A stretch of 64,000 nucleotides of DNA, from assembly GCA_903840165.1 (NCBI GenBank), contig CAIMEY010000030.1:168944-232943 (forward strand), written 5' to 3'. Origin of the DNA: an uncultured Myxococcales bacterium. Its GTDB lineage: Bacteria > Myxococcota_A > UBA9042. The notes below the pieces were generated by a model that searched no databases, was not told the origin of the DNA, and worked only from the letters and a program-made list of their open reading frames with translations. The first letter of the stretch is position 1. Every line of letters starts with the position of its first letter. Positions 44,704-53,114 of the stretch are shown here, piece by piece. A program made the position numbers and the translations under genes.

Positions 44704-46689
44704 ATGACAGGCAAGCCCATGCAATCAAACGAACTTGACCTCGATATTACCATCGATATCGACCAGTTGGTGCGCGATGGCCTGCTCAACCGCGACGAAG
44801 CCCAGGCGCTGGTGGCGGCCCAGGCGGCGGACCAGTTGCGCCAGGAGGCCTTGCCTACCTCCAGTGGCGACAGCGTTGACAAGGACGAGGTCAAAGAATC
44901 GGCGACCAAGCACAAGCGGCATTGGGTGCGCGTGACGCGATTGTGCAATCAGCGCTGCACGTTCTGCTTGGATTCGATGAATCAGGACGGCACCTATGTC
45001 GACGTCGATTCGCTCAAGGCCTACATCCTGCTAGGGCGTAAGTTAGGACGGGAACGCTTGATTTTGTCGGGCGGTGAGGCCAGCGTCCACCCCGCATATA
45101 TCGAGCTCATCCGCTACGGCAAGCAGGTCGGCTATGAATGGGTCCAGACCATCACCAATGGAATGATGTTTAGTTACAAGCGCTTTGCCCAGGCCGCTGC
45201 CGATGCGGGCCTCGACGAAGCGACCGTCTCCATGCACGGACATACCAGTCAGTTGCAGGACAAGCTGACCGGCACGCCCGGCGCTTTTGTTACTGGTGTC
45301 AAGGGGATGCAGAACTTGCAGGCCACCGGCAAGGTTGTGGTCAACATTGACGTGGTGATCAACAAGCAGAACTACCGCTTTCTCCCTGATATCATTGAAT
45401 ATTACTACAACATGGGCATCCGCGAGTTCGATCTGCTGCACATCATTCCCTTTGGTCGCGGCTTTGACGAACATCGGCATTCCCTGTTTTTCGACCTCAA
45501 CGACGCTGTCCCCTATTTTCGCAAGGCTTTCGAGTGGTCCAAGCGCGAGGGCGTCTACCTCTGGACCAATCGCCTGCCCGTGACGTACTTGGAGGGATTT
45601 GAGCGGCTGATTCAAGATCCCCATAAATTGATGAGCGAATTCGACGGTGGTCGCCACAACTTTGAGAGCTACCTCAAGCGCGGCATCAAGCCCGACTGCC
45701 ACGGCGAACGCTGTGATTTCTGCTTCTTAGATGGGCCCTGCCGCCAGACCATGTTTCCGTACCGCGAACACCTCGAACAGGGCACCTTTGCCGAGGTGGC
45801 GATTGACAGCCAGCACGTATGGCAAGGCCCTCAAGCCAAAGCTGTTTTTGATCGGCAAGCGGCCAGCGAAGTGGTCGTCACGGCGCGCACGGCCCAGGAG
45901 GCTTTGGCCTGCGCAGCGACCCTAGGTCACGACACGGCGAGCAGAACCGTTGCCCTGGACCCGGGTGCGGACTTTGAGCCCCTGCTGCGCCAGTGCCTGG
46001 AGCCCGGTGCCACGCAGCCGATTCAGCGTTTACAGATCAGGACCTTAGGTGACGCTCAGCGCCTGCTGCAACGGCCCGAAGCCGTGCCGGCTACCTTGGT
46101 GGTTGAGCTGGCTTTGGATGCACAAATCGCTAGTTGGCTGATCACGCAGTCGCAGATCATCCAGGCGCTGGGGGATAGGCTGGTGGCCGCCTTGCCGAAC
46201 CACGAATATCTGAGTGAATCTCGGGATATTGACCCGACTCCGGCGCAGTTGCGGCAGCTGGCCGAGGCGGGCGTTCGCCTCAAGAATGTGCCGCCCTGCG
46301 TGGCGGGAGCGCCGACGGAAGCCGGTAGGCTCCTGTGGCTGGACGCGAAAATGCTTGACGGATCGGGGGCTTTAGACCTCGACCGCTACGTTCACCACTA
46401 TGTCAAGCACGCCTACTACGCCAAATCGATTCGCTGTGGCCTGTGCTCAGCGGCGGATCAGTGCCAGGGAATTCACATCAATTACCTGCGTAATCATGGG
46501 TTTGCTATCATGCATCCCTTGGACGATCAGGGCCAGGCCTTGACCGATGGCGCTAGCTTCGAGCAGCTTGCCGACCGGCTCAAAGCAGCCAATGCCGCGC
46601 GCAGCAAGCGAGAACAGCAAAAAGTTGTCGGCCTGCACAAGCCCGTTGTCCGCGCCGTGGCCGATCTGGCAATTGGCGACAGGCCCTGA
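44704..46689 (+). CDS. Radical SAM protein, two-part, with auxiliary Cys motifs
   Basis: 661 residues from ATG 44704 (in-frame GTG 44647 possible). A polar N-terminal stretch precedes the canonical cluster motif Cys81-Cys85-Cys88 (TRLCNQRCTFCLDS) and LILSGGEASVHP; typical barrel phrases follow (TNGMMFSYKRF, VSMHGHTSQLQDKLTGTPG). After the barrel is a Cys cluster (CHGERCDFCFLDGPC). The C-terminal third resembles a second, motif-free half and ends with VPPC...CGLCSAADQCQG, the auxiliary motif shared with both neighbours. Substrate unknown; the tandem arrangement suggests peptide or cofactor modification. Confidence 0.88.
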   Translation: MTGKPMQSNELDLDITIDIDQLVRDGLLNRDEAQALVAAQAADQLRQEALPTSSGDSVDKDEVKESATKHKRHWVRVTRLCNQRCTFCLDSMNQDGTYVDVDSLKAYILLGRKLGRERLILSGGEASVHPAYIELIRYGKQVGYEWVQTITNGMMFSYKRFAQAAADAGLDEATVSMHGHTSQLQDKLTGTPGAFVTGVKGMQNLQATGKVVVNIDVVINKQNYRFLPDIIEYYYNMGIREFDLLHIIPFGRGFDEHRHSLFFDLNDAVPYFRKAFEWSKREGVYLWTNRLPVTYLEGFERLIQDPHKLMSEFDGGRHNFESYLKRGIKPDCHGERCDFCFLDGPCRQTMFPYREHLEQGTFAEVAIDSQHVWQGPQAKAVFDRQAASEVVVTARTAQEALACAATLGHDTASRTVALDPGADFEPLLRQCLEPGATQPIQRLQIRTLGDAQRLLQRPEAVPATLVVELALDAQIASWLITQSQIIQALGDRLVAALPNHEYLSESRDIDPTPAQLRQLAEAGVRLKNVPPCVAGAPTEAGRLLWLDAKMLDGSGALDLDRYVHHYVKHAYYAKSIRCGLCSAADQCQGIHINYLRNHGFAIMHPLDDQGQALTDGASFEQLADRLKAANAARSKREQQKVVGLHKPVVRAVADLAIGDRP

Positions 46690-46710
46690 TTTCTGAGGAG
46701 AAGCAAGCAG

Positions 46711-47943
46711 ATGGCTAACATCGGCTACATCCAGATGGTGCGCCATTGCAATCAGAATTGCGGCTTCTGTTCCAATCCAGAAACGCCGTTCTTTCATGAT
46801 CTTGACCAGATTCGCCAGATTGTTGATGACTTTGTCACCCGCGACTACTTTGGCGTCATCCTCACCGGCGGCGAGCCGACCCTGAGTCCGATTCTGCCCG
46901 AAGCCATTGCCTACGCCCGTGAAAAAGGCCTGCATGTTCGCATGATTACCAATGGCCAGAAGTTGGCCGACGGTGCCTACTGTGAAAAGGTCTGGCAGGC
47001 CGGGCTGCAACACGTCCACGTCAGCATCCACAGCCACAAGCACAAGCTTGAGGATTTCCTAACGGGAACGCCGGGTTCCCTGCAATGGGCCGAGCAAGCG
47101 CTGACCAACCTTGGGCAGACCGACATCACCGTCAACATCAACACCGTGATTAATCGCTATAATTGCGACCACTTGCATGAGAATATCGACTGGTTCATCA
47201 CCAATTTTCCCTTCATCCGCCACTTTGTCTGGAACAACCTCGACCCTTCGATCGGCCGCGCCACGACCAACAACTACTTCACCGCCAAGCTGCAGGACAT
47301 AGAAGTCAGCTTGGCCAAGGCGATGCGCAAACTCCATGAAACGGGGCGAAGTTTCCGTGTCGAGCGCGTGCCGCTATGCTACATGACCGAGTTTGCCCAT
47401 TGCTCGACGGAAACCCGCAAGATCGTCAAAAGCGAAGAGCGAATCGTGCATTTCCTCGACAACAAGGGCACCGTTCGCCAGACCGAATGGGGACACCTCT
47501 ACGCCGACATTTGCGAGTCCTGCAGCCTGCGCGCGATCTGCGGCGGTCTATTTGATCGGGGAAATGCTTACGATCCTGCGGAATTAAGCCCTGTGTTTCT
47601 TGACGCTCGACCGATTGTCGCCCGCATCGTCCAAGACTTGCAGTCTGACCCCGCATGGCGCCTTGAGAAATTCAAGAATCTGGCCACAGTTCCCAGTGCG
47701 CATCAGGGCAAATCGGCGGAATTTCGCCCGGGCAAGGTGCAGGCCCCAACCGGCGAGCGTTTAGTGCAGCCGACCTCAGACCCCCGGCGCCATGACGACC
47801 CGACGGCTCATGACTGGCACCCGTCCGACGACGAACTCGATGTCGATCCAGGACTTGCGGTACCTGAGGAAACGGAAGCCGACCGCCAAGCGCTGCGCAA
47901 TGGCCGCGTTTCTCGCCAAAGGCTTGAGGCGGAACCGGGCTAG
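46711..47943 (+). CDS. Radical SAM protein, SPASM-like C-terminus
   Basis: 410 residues with GAGGAGA before ATG 46711. Cys13-Cys17-Cys20 (VRHCNQNCGFCSN), GVILTGGEPTLSP, and VSIHSHKHKLEDFLTGTPG show the radical SAM barrel. The C-terminal part holds VERVPLC and CESCSLRAICGG, as in the two upstream genes. The last 75 residues are acidic and disordered-looking (DDELDVDPGLAVPEETEADR). Follows the previous gene by 21 bases; likely one operon. Confidence 0.9.
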   Translation: MANIGYIQMVRHCNQNCGFCSNPETPFFHDLDQIRQIVDDFVTRDYFGVILTGGEPTLSPILPEAIAYAREKGLHVRMITNGQKLADGAYCEKVWQAGLQHVHVSIHSHKHKLEDFLTGTPGSLQWAEQALTNLGQTDITVNINTVINRYNCDHLHENIDWFITNFPFIRHFVWNNLDPSIGRATTNNYFTAKLQDIEVSLAKAMRKLHETGRSFRVERVPLCYMTEFAHCSTETRKIVKSEERIVHFLDNKGTVRQTEWGHLYADICESCSLRAICGGLFDRGNAYDPAELSPVFLDARPIVARIVQDLQSDPAWRLEKFKNLATVPSAHQGKSAEFRPGKVQAPTGERLVQPTSDPRRHDDPTAHDWHPSDDELDVDPGLAVPEETEADRQALRNGRVSRQRLEAEPG

Positions 47944-48017
47944 TCCCTGCGATATTCCGATGGTTCTGCTGCTTGGCCTTGGCACCGAGCCAGGTCCCGA
48001 CCCGCTGAAACAGCCGC

Positions 48018-48063
48018 AAAAACGACAACGCCCCGGAACCCGTGAAGGAACCGAGGCGTTGTC
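48018..48063 (-). terminator. Rho-independent terminator of the outer-membrane protein gene
   Basis: Minus-strand stem GACAACGCC...GGCGTTGTC (48055-48063 with 48024-48032), extended inward by a few pairs, followed by GTTTTTG (AAAAAC at 48018-48023 on the plus strand). It lies between the convergent radical SAM and outer-membrane genes and may serve both. Confidence 0.8.
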
Positions 48064-48150
48064 ATGCGTTGTCGCTTCCGTGGCCCAGTGTTCAAGGATT
48101 TTGCAAAGGTTCTAGGCCTTTGCTAGCCCTTGACCGCCACGCCGCGTGAC

Positions 48151-49476
48151 TCACCAGTCGTAGCCGAGGGCCCAATCGATGGCGAACGGCGTGGTGCCGG
48201 TGCCGCCGGAAACGGCGTAGATGCCGTTGTTGAAGAAGGCCGGCGCGACGTTGAGGTCGAGCTTCCAGCCCATCAACTTGAGGCCAACGCCCGTGGACAC
48301 CACGTTGGTTACGTCCGAGGCGTGGAATTCGGTGGTCTGCTTGCCCTGCTGGGCGACGTTGTCCGTGTCGGTCTTGATGATGGTCTGACGGGCAGCCAGG
48401 CGCAACACCATCCAATCAAAGGCTTTTGCTTCTGCGGCAAAACCGTAGAAGGGCAGCATCTGCCGGGCCTTCTCGAGGTCATGCTCCGAGATATTGGAAC
48501 CCTGCGGTCCCGGCTGATCGTTGCCCGCCAAGCTGGTGCTGCGGAAGGCCAAGCCGACGCCCGGCTGAATCAGCACGCCTTCCACCGGCGAAATCGCGAG
48601 GTCGGCACCGAGGTTGATCTGCGTGTCGGTCAAGTGACCGCGCTTCTGCTCGTTGCCGGTGCCCTGCTCGTCACTGCGGGCGAAGTGGGCAACGCCGCGA
48701 GCATCATAGCCAAAGCGGAAATACGGCACGAGCTTGGCAATCTGGTGCACCTGGAATTCGCCCTTGGCTAGCAGGCCAACGCCGAACAGGCCGTCGCCAA
48801 CGTAGCGATCGAGCGCCGAACCCGACTTGTTGTCCTGGTTGACAAAGCTGCCGACGCGGATGTTCAAGCCAAAGTCCAAGTTATTGGTTTCATTGAGATC
48901 AAAGCCGACGCCGGCGTTGAAATCGATCAAGGTGTTGCTGTCGAGCTTGTTGGTGTCGAGGTCATTGCGGCTGCCACCGATGTCCAGGCGCGCGCCAAAG
49001 CGTAGGTTTTCGCCCGCCTTCATACCGAAACCAACGCCGAACTGGTGGTTGGTCGGGTCCTTGATGCCCTGGCCAGACGGGCTGTAACCCGCTGCCGTTG
49101 CTGCATCGCCGCCGCCGATGGACTTGGAAGTCGCAACGGGAGCCCAAGCCGAACTTTTGCCGTACAGCAAAAGGACTGCTTCGTCCGAAAGCGCGTAGCG
49201 CACGCTCATCGAGCCGTACTTGGCACCTTGGGTCGCATCGGTATCGACGCTGTTCTTGTACTTGGGCAAATACTGCGGCAACGAGTTGATGTTGCTGCTG
49301 TCCTGGATGGTGACCGACTTCTCATTGAAGATCGCGCCAGAGCCGCCAAACGTGGAGCCGCCAGCCGACAAGCTGTTGATACGGGTTTCTGTTGCCAGCG
49401 CCGGTGCGGCTGCCAGCAGGCTCGCGCCAGCCAGACCCAGCGCCTTAACCAGCGCAGTCTTGTTGTGTTTCTTCAT
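48151..49476 (-). CDS. Outer-membrane beta-barrel protein
   Basis: 441 residues from ATG 49476 (GGAGA upstream). A clear signal peptide (VKALGLAGASLLAAAPALA) precedes a chain of alternating hydrophobic/polar strands with Gly and aromatic girdles (FGVGFGMKAGENLRFGARLD, LDFGLNIRVGSF, VLIQPGVGLAF). The protein ends in a Trp after WALGYD, the aromatic terminus that directs assembly by BAM. Not a recognised porin family by eye. No cysteine in the mature part. Confidence 0.85.
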   Translation of the reverse strand: MKKHNKTALVKALGLAGASLLAAAPALATETRINSLSAGGSTFGGSGAIFNEKSVTIQDSSNINSLPQYLPKYKNSVDTDATQGAKYGSMSVRYALSDEAVLLLYGKSSAWAPVATSKSIGGGDAATAAGYSPSGQGIKDPTNHQFGVGFGMKAGENLRFGARLDIGGSRNDLDTNKLDSNTLIDFNAGVGFDLNETNNLDFGLNIRVGSFVNQDNKSGSALDRYVGDGLFGVGLLAKGEFQVHQIAKLVPYFRFGYDARGVAHFARSDEQGTGNEQKRGHLTDTQINLGADLAISPVEGVLIQPGVGLAFRSTSLAGNDQPGPQGSNISEHDLEKARQMLPFYGFAAEAKAFDWMVLRLAARQTIIKTDTDNVAQQGKQTTEFHASDVTNVVSTGVGLKLMGWKLDLNVAPAFFNNGIYAVSGGTGTTPFAIDWALGYDW

Positions 49477-50056
49477 GTCCACGATCTCCTGCAGGCCAGC
49501 TGGCCGCTTGGTGTCCCGGGTCAATGAGCCGTTGCGGCGCTGCCCGGAAATTGCGAACTCCGCACCCAGGGCAATGACGTCGGTTAGTCCGACGTAAACC
49601 CTTGGTTTTTCTCACTATTGCTAGGGTCTACTGCCACGCACCTGACGTGACAACCGCTTGCCCCCCCGGCAGGGCAGCCCCAGGGTAACCTCCCTGCGGA
49701 CTCCCCAAAGCCCCCGGGTCGGGCAACGGGCGCAGCCGTTTAGCACAAGACCGCGGCAAACAAAAGTCTACCGCCCGCATCGCAGTTTCGCGCCCCTGGC
49801 GCAGGCGTCAAGTTCGTACGCAGGCCAGTCAACCCATGGACTTTTAGATGATTTTTCGCACGCACTGGGACGGTGCGCGTTCTGGGGCAACGCCGCCCGC
49901 TGCGGTCCGTGGCCCTGTCCAGGGCCTACCGTAATTTCAAGCAGTTTCGATGCACAGACTGGCCGGCGCTGTGGCCTATCTCTGAACTTGTTGGGTTTTA
50001 TGAACAGCAGCGCAGCCATGGCACCGCGCCGACGTTCGTGGTACCTTGCGAATTCC
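49477..50056. other. Divergent intergenic region with an inverted repeat
   Basis: 580 bases between the outer-membrane gene and ftsE. A 7-bp perfect inverted repeat ACGTCGG-TTAGT-CCGACGT (49577-49595) lies about 100 bases upstream of the outer-membrane start, as a leader hairpin or operator. Open frames in the ftsE-proximal half are proline/arginine-rich shadows; ftsE itself starts at 50057. Confidence 0.5.
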
Positions 50057-50863
50057 ATGATCCAGCTCTATCACGTTTCTAAACGATATCCCAATGGTTG
50101 CGACGCCTTGAATGACGTGACCCTGCGCATTCGCGAAGGGGAATTCGTCTTTCTCACGGGGGCCTCCGGGGCCGGCAAGTCGACGCTTTTGCGCTTGCTG
50201 CTGGTGATGGAGAGAGCCACCGAAGGGCAAATCCTCATTGGCGGCCGCAATATCCACGTCCTGCGTGATTCCAGCGTGCCGTTCTTGCGCCGCAACATCG
50301 GCGTGGTCTTTCAAGATTTCCGCCTGATCAAGAATCGAACGGTCTTTGAGAATGTAGCCATCGCTCTGGAGATCATGGGGCTGGGTCGCAAAGAAATTGA
50401 GCGTCGTGTCAACCAGTTGCTAGAGGGACTGCGCCTCATTCAGAGGGCCCATTCGCCCGTGACCGACTTGTCCGGCGGTGAGCAGCAGCGAGTGGCCATT
50501 GCCCGCGCTTTGGTCAATGAACCCGCGATCTTACTTGCCGATGAGCCGACGGGAAACCTCGATCCCGAGCTGGGCCATGACATCATGCAGCTTTTGATCG
50601 ACATCAACCGCCGTGGCACAACCGTAGCCGTCGCGACCCATGATGCTTATATGATTGAGCATTATGGCCTAAGAACCCTGGTGTTGCACAAGGGCAAGCT
50701 GCTCGAAGATCGCCCGCGCGTTTCGGTCCGGCCTGGGCAGGATGTGCGCCCGCCGCCGTCGCCGCTGGTCTATGGTTCGCCCTTGGCCATGCAACCTCCT
50801 GTCGCAGCTGCAGAAAGTTCGCTGGCGAGTGCTGCAGATCCGGACGCCGTGGAGGCGCCATGA
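50057..50863 (+). CDS. ftsE: Cell-division ATP-binding protein FtsE
   Basis: 268 residues. ABC ATPase that with FtsX transmits an ATP-driven change across the inner membrane to cell-wall hydrolases at the septum. Walker A GASGAGKST, signature LSGGEQQRVAIARAL, Walker B ILLADEPTGNLD, switch His in ATHDAYM. The C-terminus carries an extra 40-residue Pro/Ala-rich tail not present in the E. coli protein. ATG 50057 starts the conserved domain. Overlaps ftsX (ATGA). Confidence 0.95.
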   Translation: MIQLYHVSKRYPNGCDALNDVTLRIREGEFVFLTGASGAGKSTLLRLLLVMERATEGQILIGGRNIHVLRDSSVPFLRRNIGVVFQDFRLIKNRTVFENVAIALEIMGLGRKEIERRVNQLLEGLRLIQRAHSPVTDLSGGEQQRVAIARALVNEPAILLADEPTGNLDPELGHDIMQLLIDINRRGTTVAVATHDAYMIEHYGLRTLVLHKGKLLEDRPRVSVRPGQDVRPPPSPLVYGSPLAMQPPVAAAESSLASAADPDAVEAP

Positions 50864-51762
50864 AACGACCGCCCCGCCCTGATTATGTCTTGCGCCAAGC
50901 CTGGTTACTGGTCCGTGCTTCGCCGTGGCTCGCCGCCGTGTCGTCGTTGACGATTGCCCTGGCCCTGGCCCTGGTCGGCGTCTTTGCCATGGTGCTATTC
51001 AACGCTTCGCAATTGCTGCATGACTTGGGCCGCTCTCTGACCTTGACCGTGTATCTGCGCGAAAATGCGCTAGATACCGACATCGCAGCCGTCCAAGCCA
51101 AAGTGCGCACCCATGCCGGTGTCAAAGGCGTGCGGGTTCTGACGGCCGATCAAGATCGCACCCGCAATACCAAGTTGCTGCCGGCCGAACTGCTGCAAGG
51201 GCTTGATGAAGCAGCGATTCCGGGACAGCCGGTGATTGAAGTTGATCTCAATGCCGACCTCGGTTCCCGCGCCGACGTCGATACCTTGAGCGCCTGGTGC
51301 AAGTCACTCAAAGCCGTGCAATCCGTTGAAGATGCTGAATTTGGTGCTGAAAAGCTACGGCTCTTGTTCGCCTTTGTCGAGATTGCGCGAACCATCGGCT
51401 TGGTGTTGACCTTTGTCCTGCTGGCCAGCGCGATGTTCTTTGTGTTTTCAACGATTCGCCTGAGCGTGTTCTCGCGCAAAGAGGAAATCGAGATCCTGGC
51501 CCTGGTCGGCGCGACGCCCGTGTTCATTCGCGTGCCCTTTCTGGTCGAAGGCGTGCTTCAGGGGCTGTGCGGCTCTCTCTTGGCCGCTGGCCTTCTCGGC
51601 CTGCTACACTTGGAACTGCTTGGATTGATTCGCGATGTACACATGCTGAATCTGTCCGCCACGCTGCTACCTCCGGGCATGATCGTTTGGCTAGTCCTGG
51701 GTGGTCCGCTGGTTGGCCTAGCCGCTGCTGCCGTCAGCGTCGGCCGATACCTGAAGGTGTAG
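50860..51762 (+). CDS. ftsX: Cell-division protein FtsX
   Basis: 300 residues, four predicted membrane helices with a periplasmic domain after the first (VYLRENALDTDIAAVQAKVR). Conserved FtsX phrases: FVFSTIRLSVFSRKEEIEIL and LVGATPVFIRVPFLVEGVLQG. FtsE partner; the large extracytoplasmic loop recruits EnvC. Coupled to ftsE and followed within 3 bases by envC. Confidence 0.94.
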   Translation: MKRPPRPDYVLRQAWLLVRASPWLAAVSSLTIALALALVGVFAMVLFNASQLLHDLGRSLTLTVYLRENALDTDIAAVQAKVRTHAGVKGVRVLTADQDRTRNTKLLPAELLQGLDEAAIPGQPVIEVDLNADLGSRADVDTLSAWCKSLKAVQSVEDAEFGAEKLRLLFAFVEIARTIGLVLTFVLLASAMFFVFSTIRLSVFSRKEEIEILALVGATPVFIRVPFLVEGVLQGLCGSLLAAGLLGLLHLELLGLIRDVHMLNLSATLLPPGMIVWLVLGGPLVGLAAAAVSVGRYLKV

Positions 51763-51764
51763 GC

Positions 51765-52958
51765 GTGGTTGACGCAGTAACCACCACGACCTTGATCCGC
51801 GAACACGTCCGGGGTGATGGCGCGACCTCCCGGTTACCGGCGCGACTTGCTGGGCCTAAGGACCTGTGCGGCGCGTGGCTACTGAGCGTGGCCCTGCTTT
51901 TGTGCGCCTCCCCTGTGCAAGCACTGGATGACTCTGACAAAACAGCGCTCAACGCCCGCTACGGCAAGGCGCTAGAGACCGAGCTTGGCTTGCTCAAAGC
52001 CTTGGACCAACTCGACCGCGACGCTGTCGACATCGATGCCCAACTGGTCCATATGTCGATCGACCGCGCTAAAGCGACTGATACGCTTCAGCAAGCCGAG
52101 CTACAGCGCGCCAAAGCCCAGAGCGAGTTGGCAGCCATGCGCAATGCCGTCCAAGCGCGACTGCGGGCGCTGCTTCGCGTTCGCGCCATGCCGGCCCTAA
52201 AATTCGCCTTATCGCCCGACGACTTTGAACGATCGGTGGTCAAGGATCACCTGCTGCGCACGGTGCTTGCGGCTGACAAACAACGGCTCGAGGAATACCG
52301 GCAACGTCTCAGTGATTTGGCGAGGTTGACCCAGCAGCGCGACCAGGACTTGCAGAAACTTGTGGCCCTGGATCTGCAACTGCATGAACAAAGGCAGCGC
52401 GGCGAACAGGAAAGGCGGGACAAAATCGCCCTGGTCCAGCAGCTGGACGAGGACCGCAAGTACCATGATCGGCTTGTGAAAGATGCCGATGCCGCCCATC
52501 GCCAGCTCACGGCGCAGATTGCAACGCTGCAGGAATGGCAGGAGCGCAAGTACACCTTTGCCGCCACCGAAGGCAAGCTGCTCCCGCCCTGTTCTGGTCG
52601 CGTGGAAGTGGGCTACGGCGAGGTCAAGCATCAACGTTTTGGCACGGTTACACTGCACCGGGGCCTAGATTACCGGGTGACGGGCCAAAATGCGCCGGTC
52701 CGCGCGGTGTTTTGGGGACGAGTCGCCTATGTCGGCTGGCTAACAGGCTATGGCGACACGCTTATTCTCGACCATGGCCGCGGCTGGCATACGGTCTATG
52801 CGCACTTGGAGAACATTCGCGCCGTTGTCGGCGATGTGGTGGCGGCCCGGACGCGAATTGCCGACGTCGGCGGTTCTGGCTCGATCAAAGGGCGGTTTTT
52901 GTACTTTGAGATCAGGCATAACGGTCAGCCCGTCGACCCAAGTGACTGGTTTCACTGA
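51765..52958 (+). CDS. envC: EnvC-like amidase activator: coiled coil plus degenerate LytM
   Basis: 397 residues from GTG 51765. A signal segment (LLSVALLLCASPVQA) is followed by long coiled coils (about 50-270, KALDQLDRDAVDIDAQL) and a LytM domain. The domain keeps HRGLDYRV but has FLYFEIR where active LytM enzymes have HLHFEI, so the second metal His is lost; EnvC in E. coli is likewise non-catalytic and activates amidases. Position directly after ftsX supports an FtsEX-dependent activator. Confidence 0.88.
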   Translation: MVDAVTTTTLIREHVRGDGATSRLPARLAGPKDLCGAWLLSVALLLCASPVQALDDSDKTALNARYGKALETELGLLKALDQLDRDAVDIDAQLVHMSIDRAKATDTLQQAELQRAKAQSELAAMRNAVQARLRALLRVRAMPALKFALSPDDFERSVVKDHLLRTVLAADKQRLEEYRQRLSDLARLTQQRDQDLQKLVALDLQLHEQRQRGEQERRDKIALVQQLDEDRKYHDRLVKDADAAHRQLTAQIATLQEWQERKYTFAATEGKLLPPCSGRVEVGYGEVKHQRFGTVTLHRGLDYRVTGQNAPVRAVFWGRVAYVGWLTGYGDTLILDHGRGWHTVYAHLENIRAVVGDVVAARTRIADVGGSGSIKGRFLYFEIRHNGQPVDPSDWFH

Positions 52959-53114
52959 GCGCTCGCTGACCAACGCCCCAACCTTCTGAAAATACGCTAT
53001 TTCACCAGAGCCGTGACAATCGTGTGGCCGTATGGAGCCCCAAGTGTTTGACACAAGGGCCTGTGCAGCGTGAAATGCCGCCCGCTCGCGCCGTGTGCGC
53101 GTCCGGAGCCGCCC

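Noticed and set aside
43636..47943. Radical SAM genes as the missing third part of AmmeMemoRadiSam
   Set aside because: They are about 10 kb away, in a different operon, triplicated, and have SPASM-like C-termini not expected for that enzyme.
49658..50056. Long N-terminal extension of FtsE
   Set aside because: Arg/Pro/Ser-rich, not seen in FtsE, and ATG 50057 begins the conserved ABC domain.
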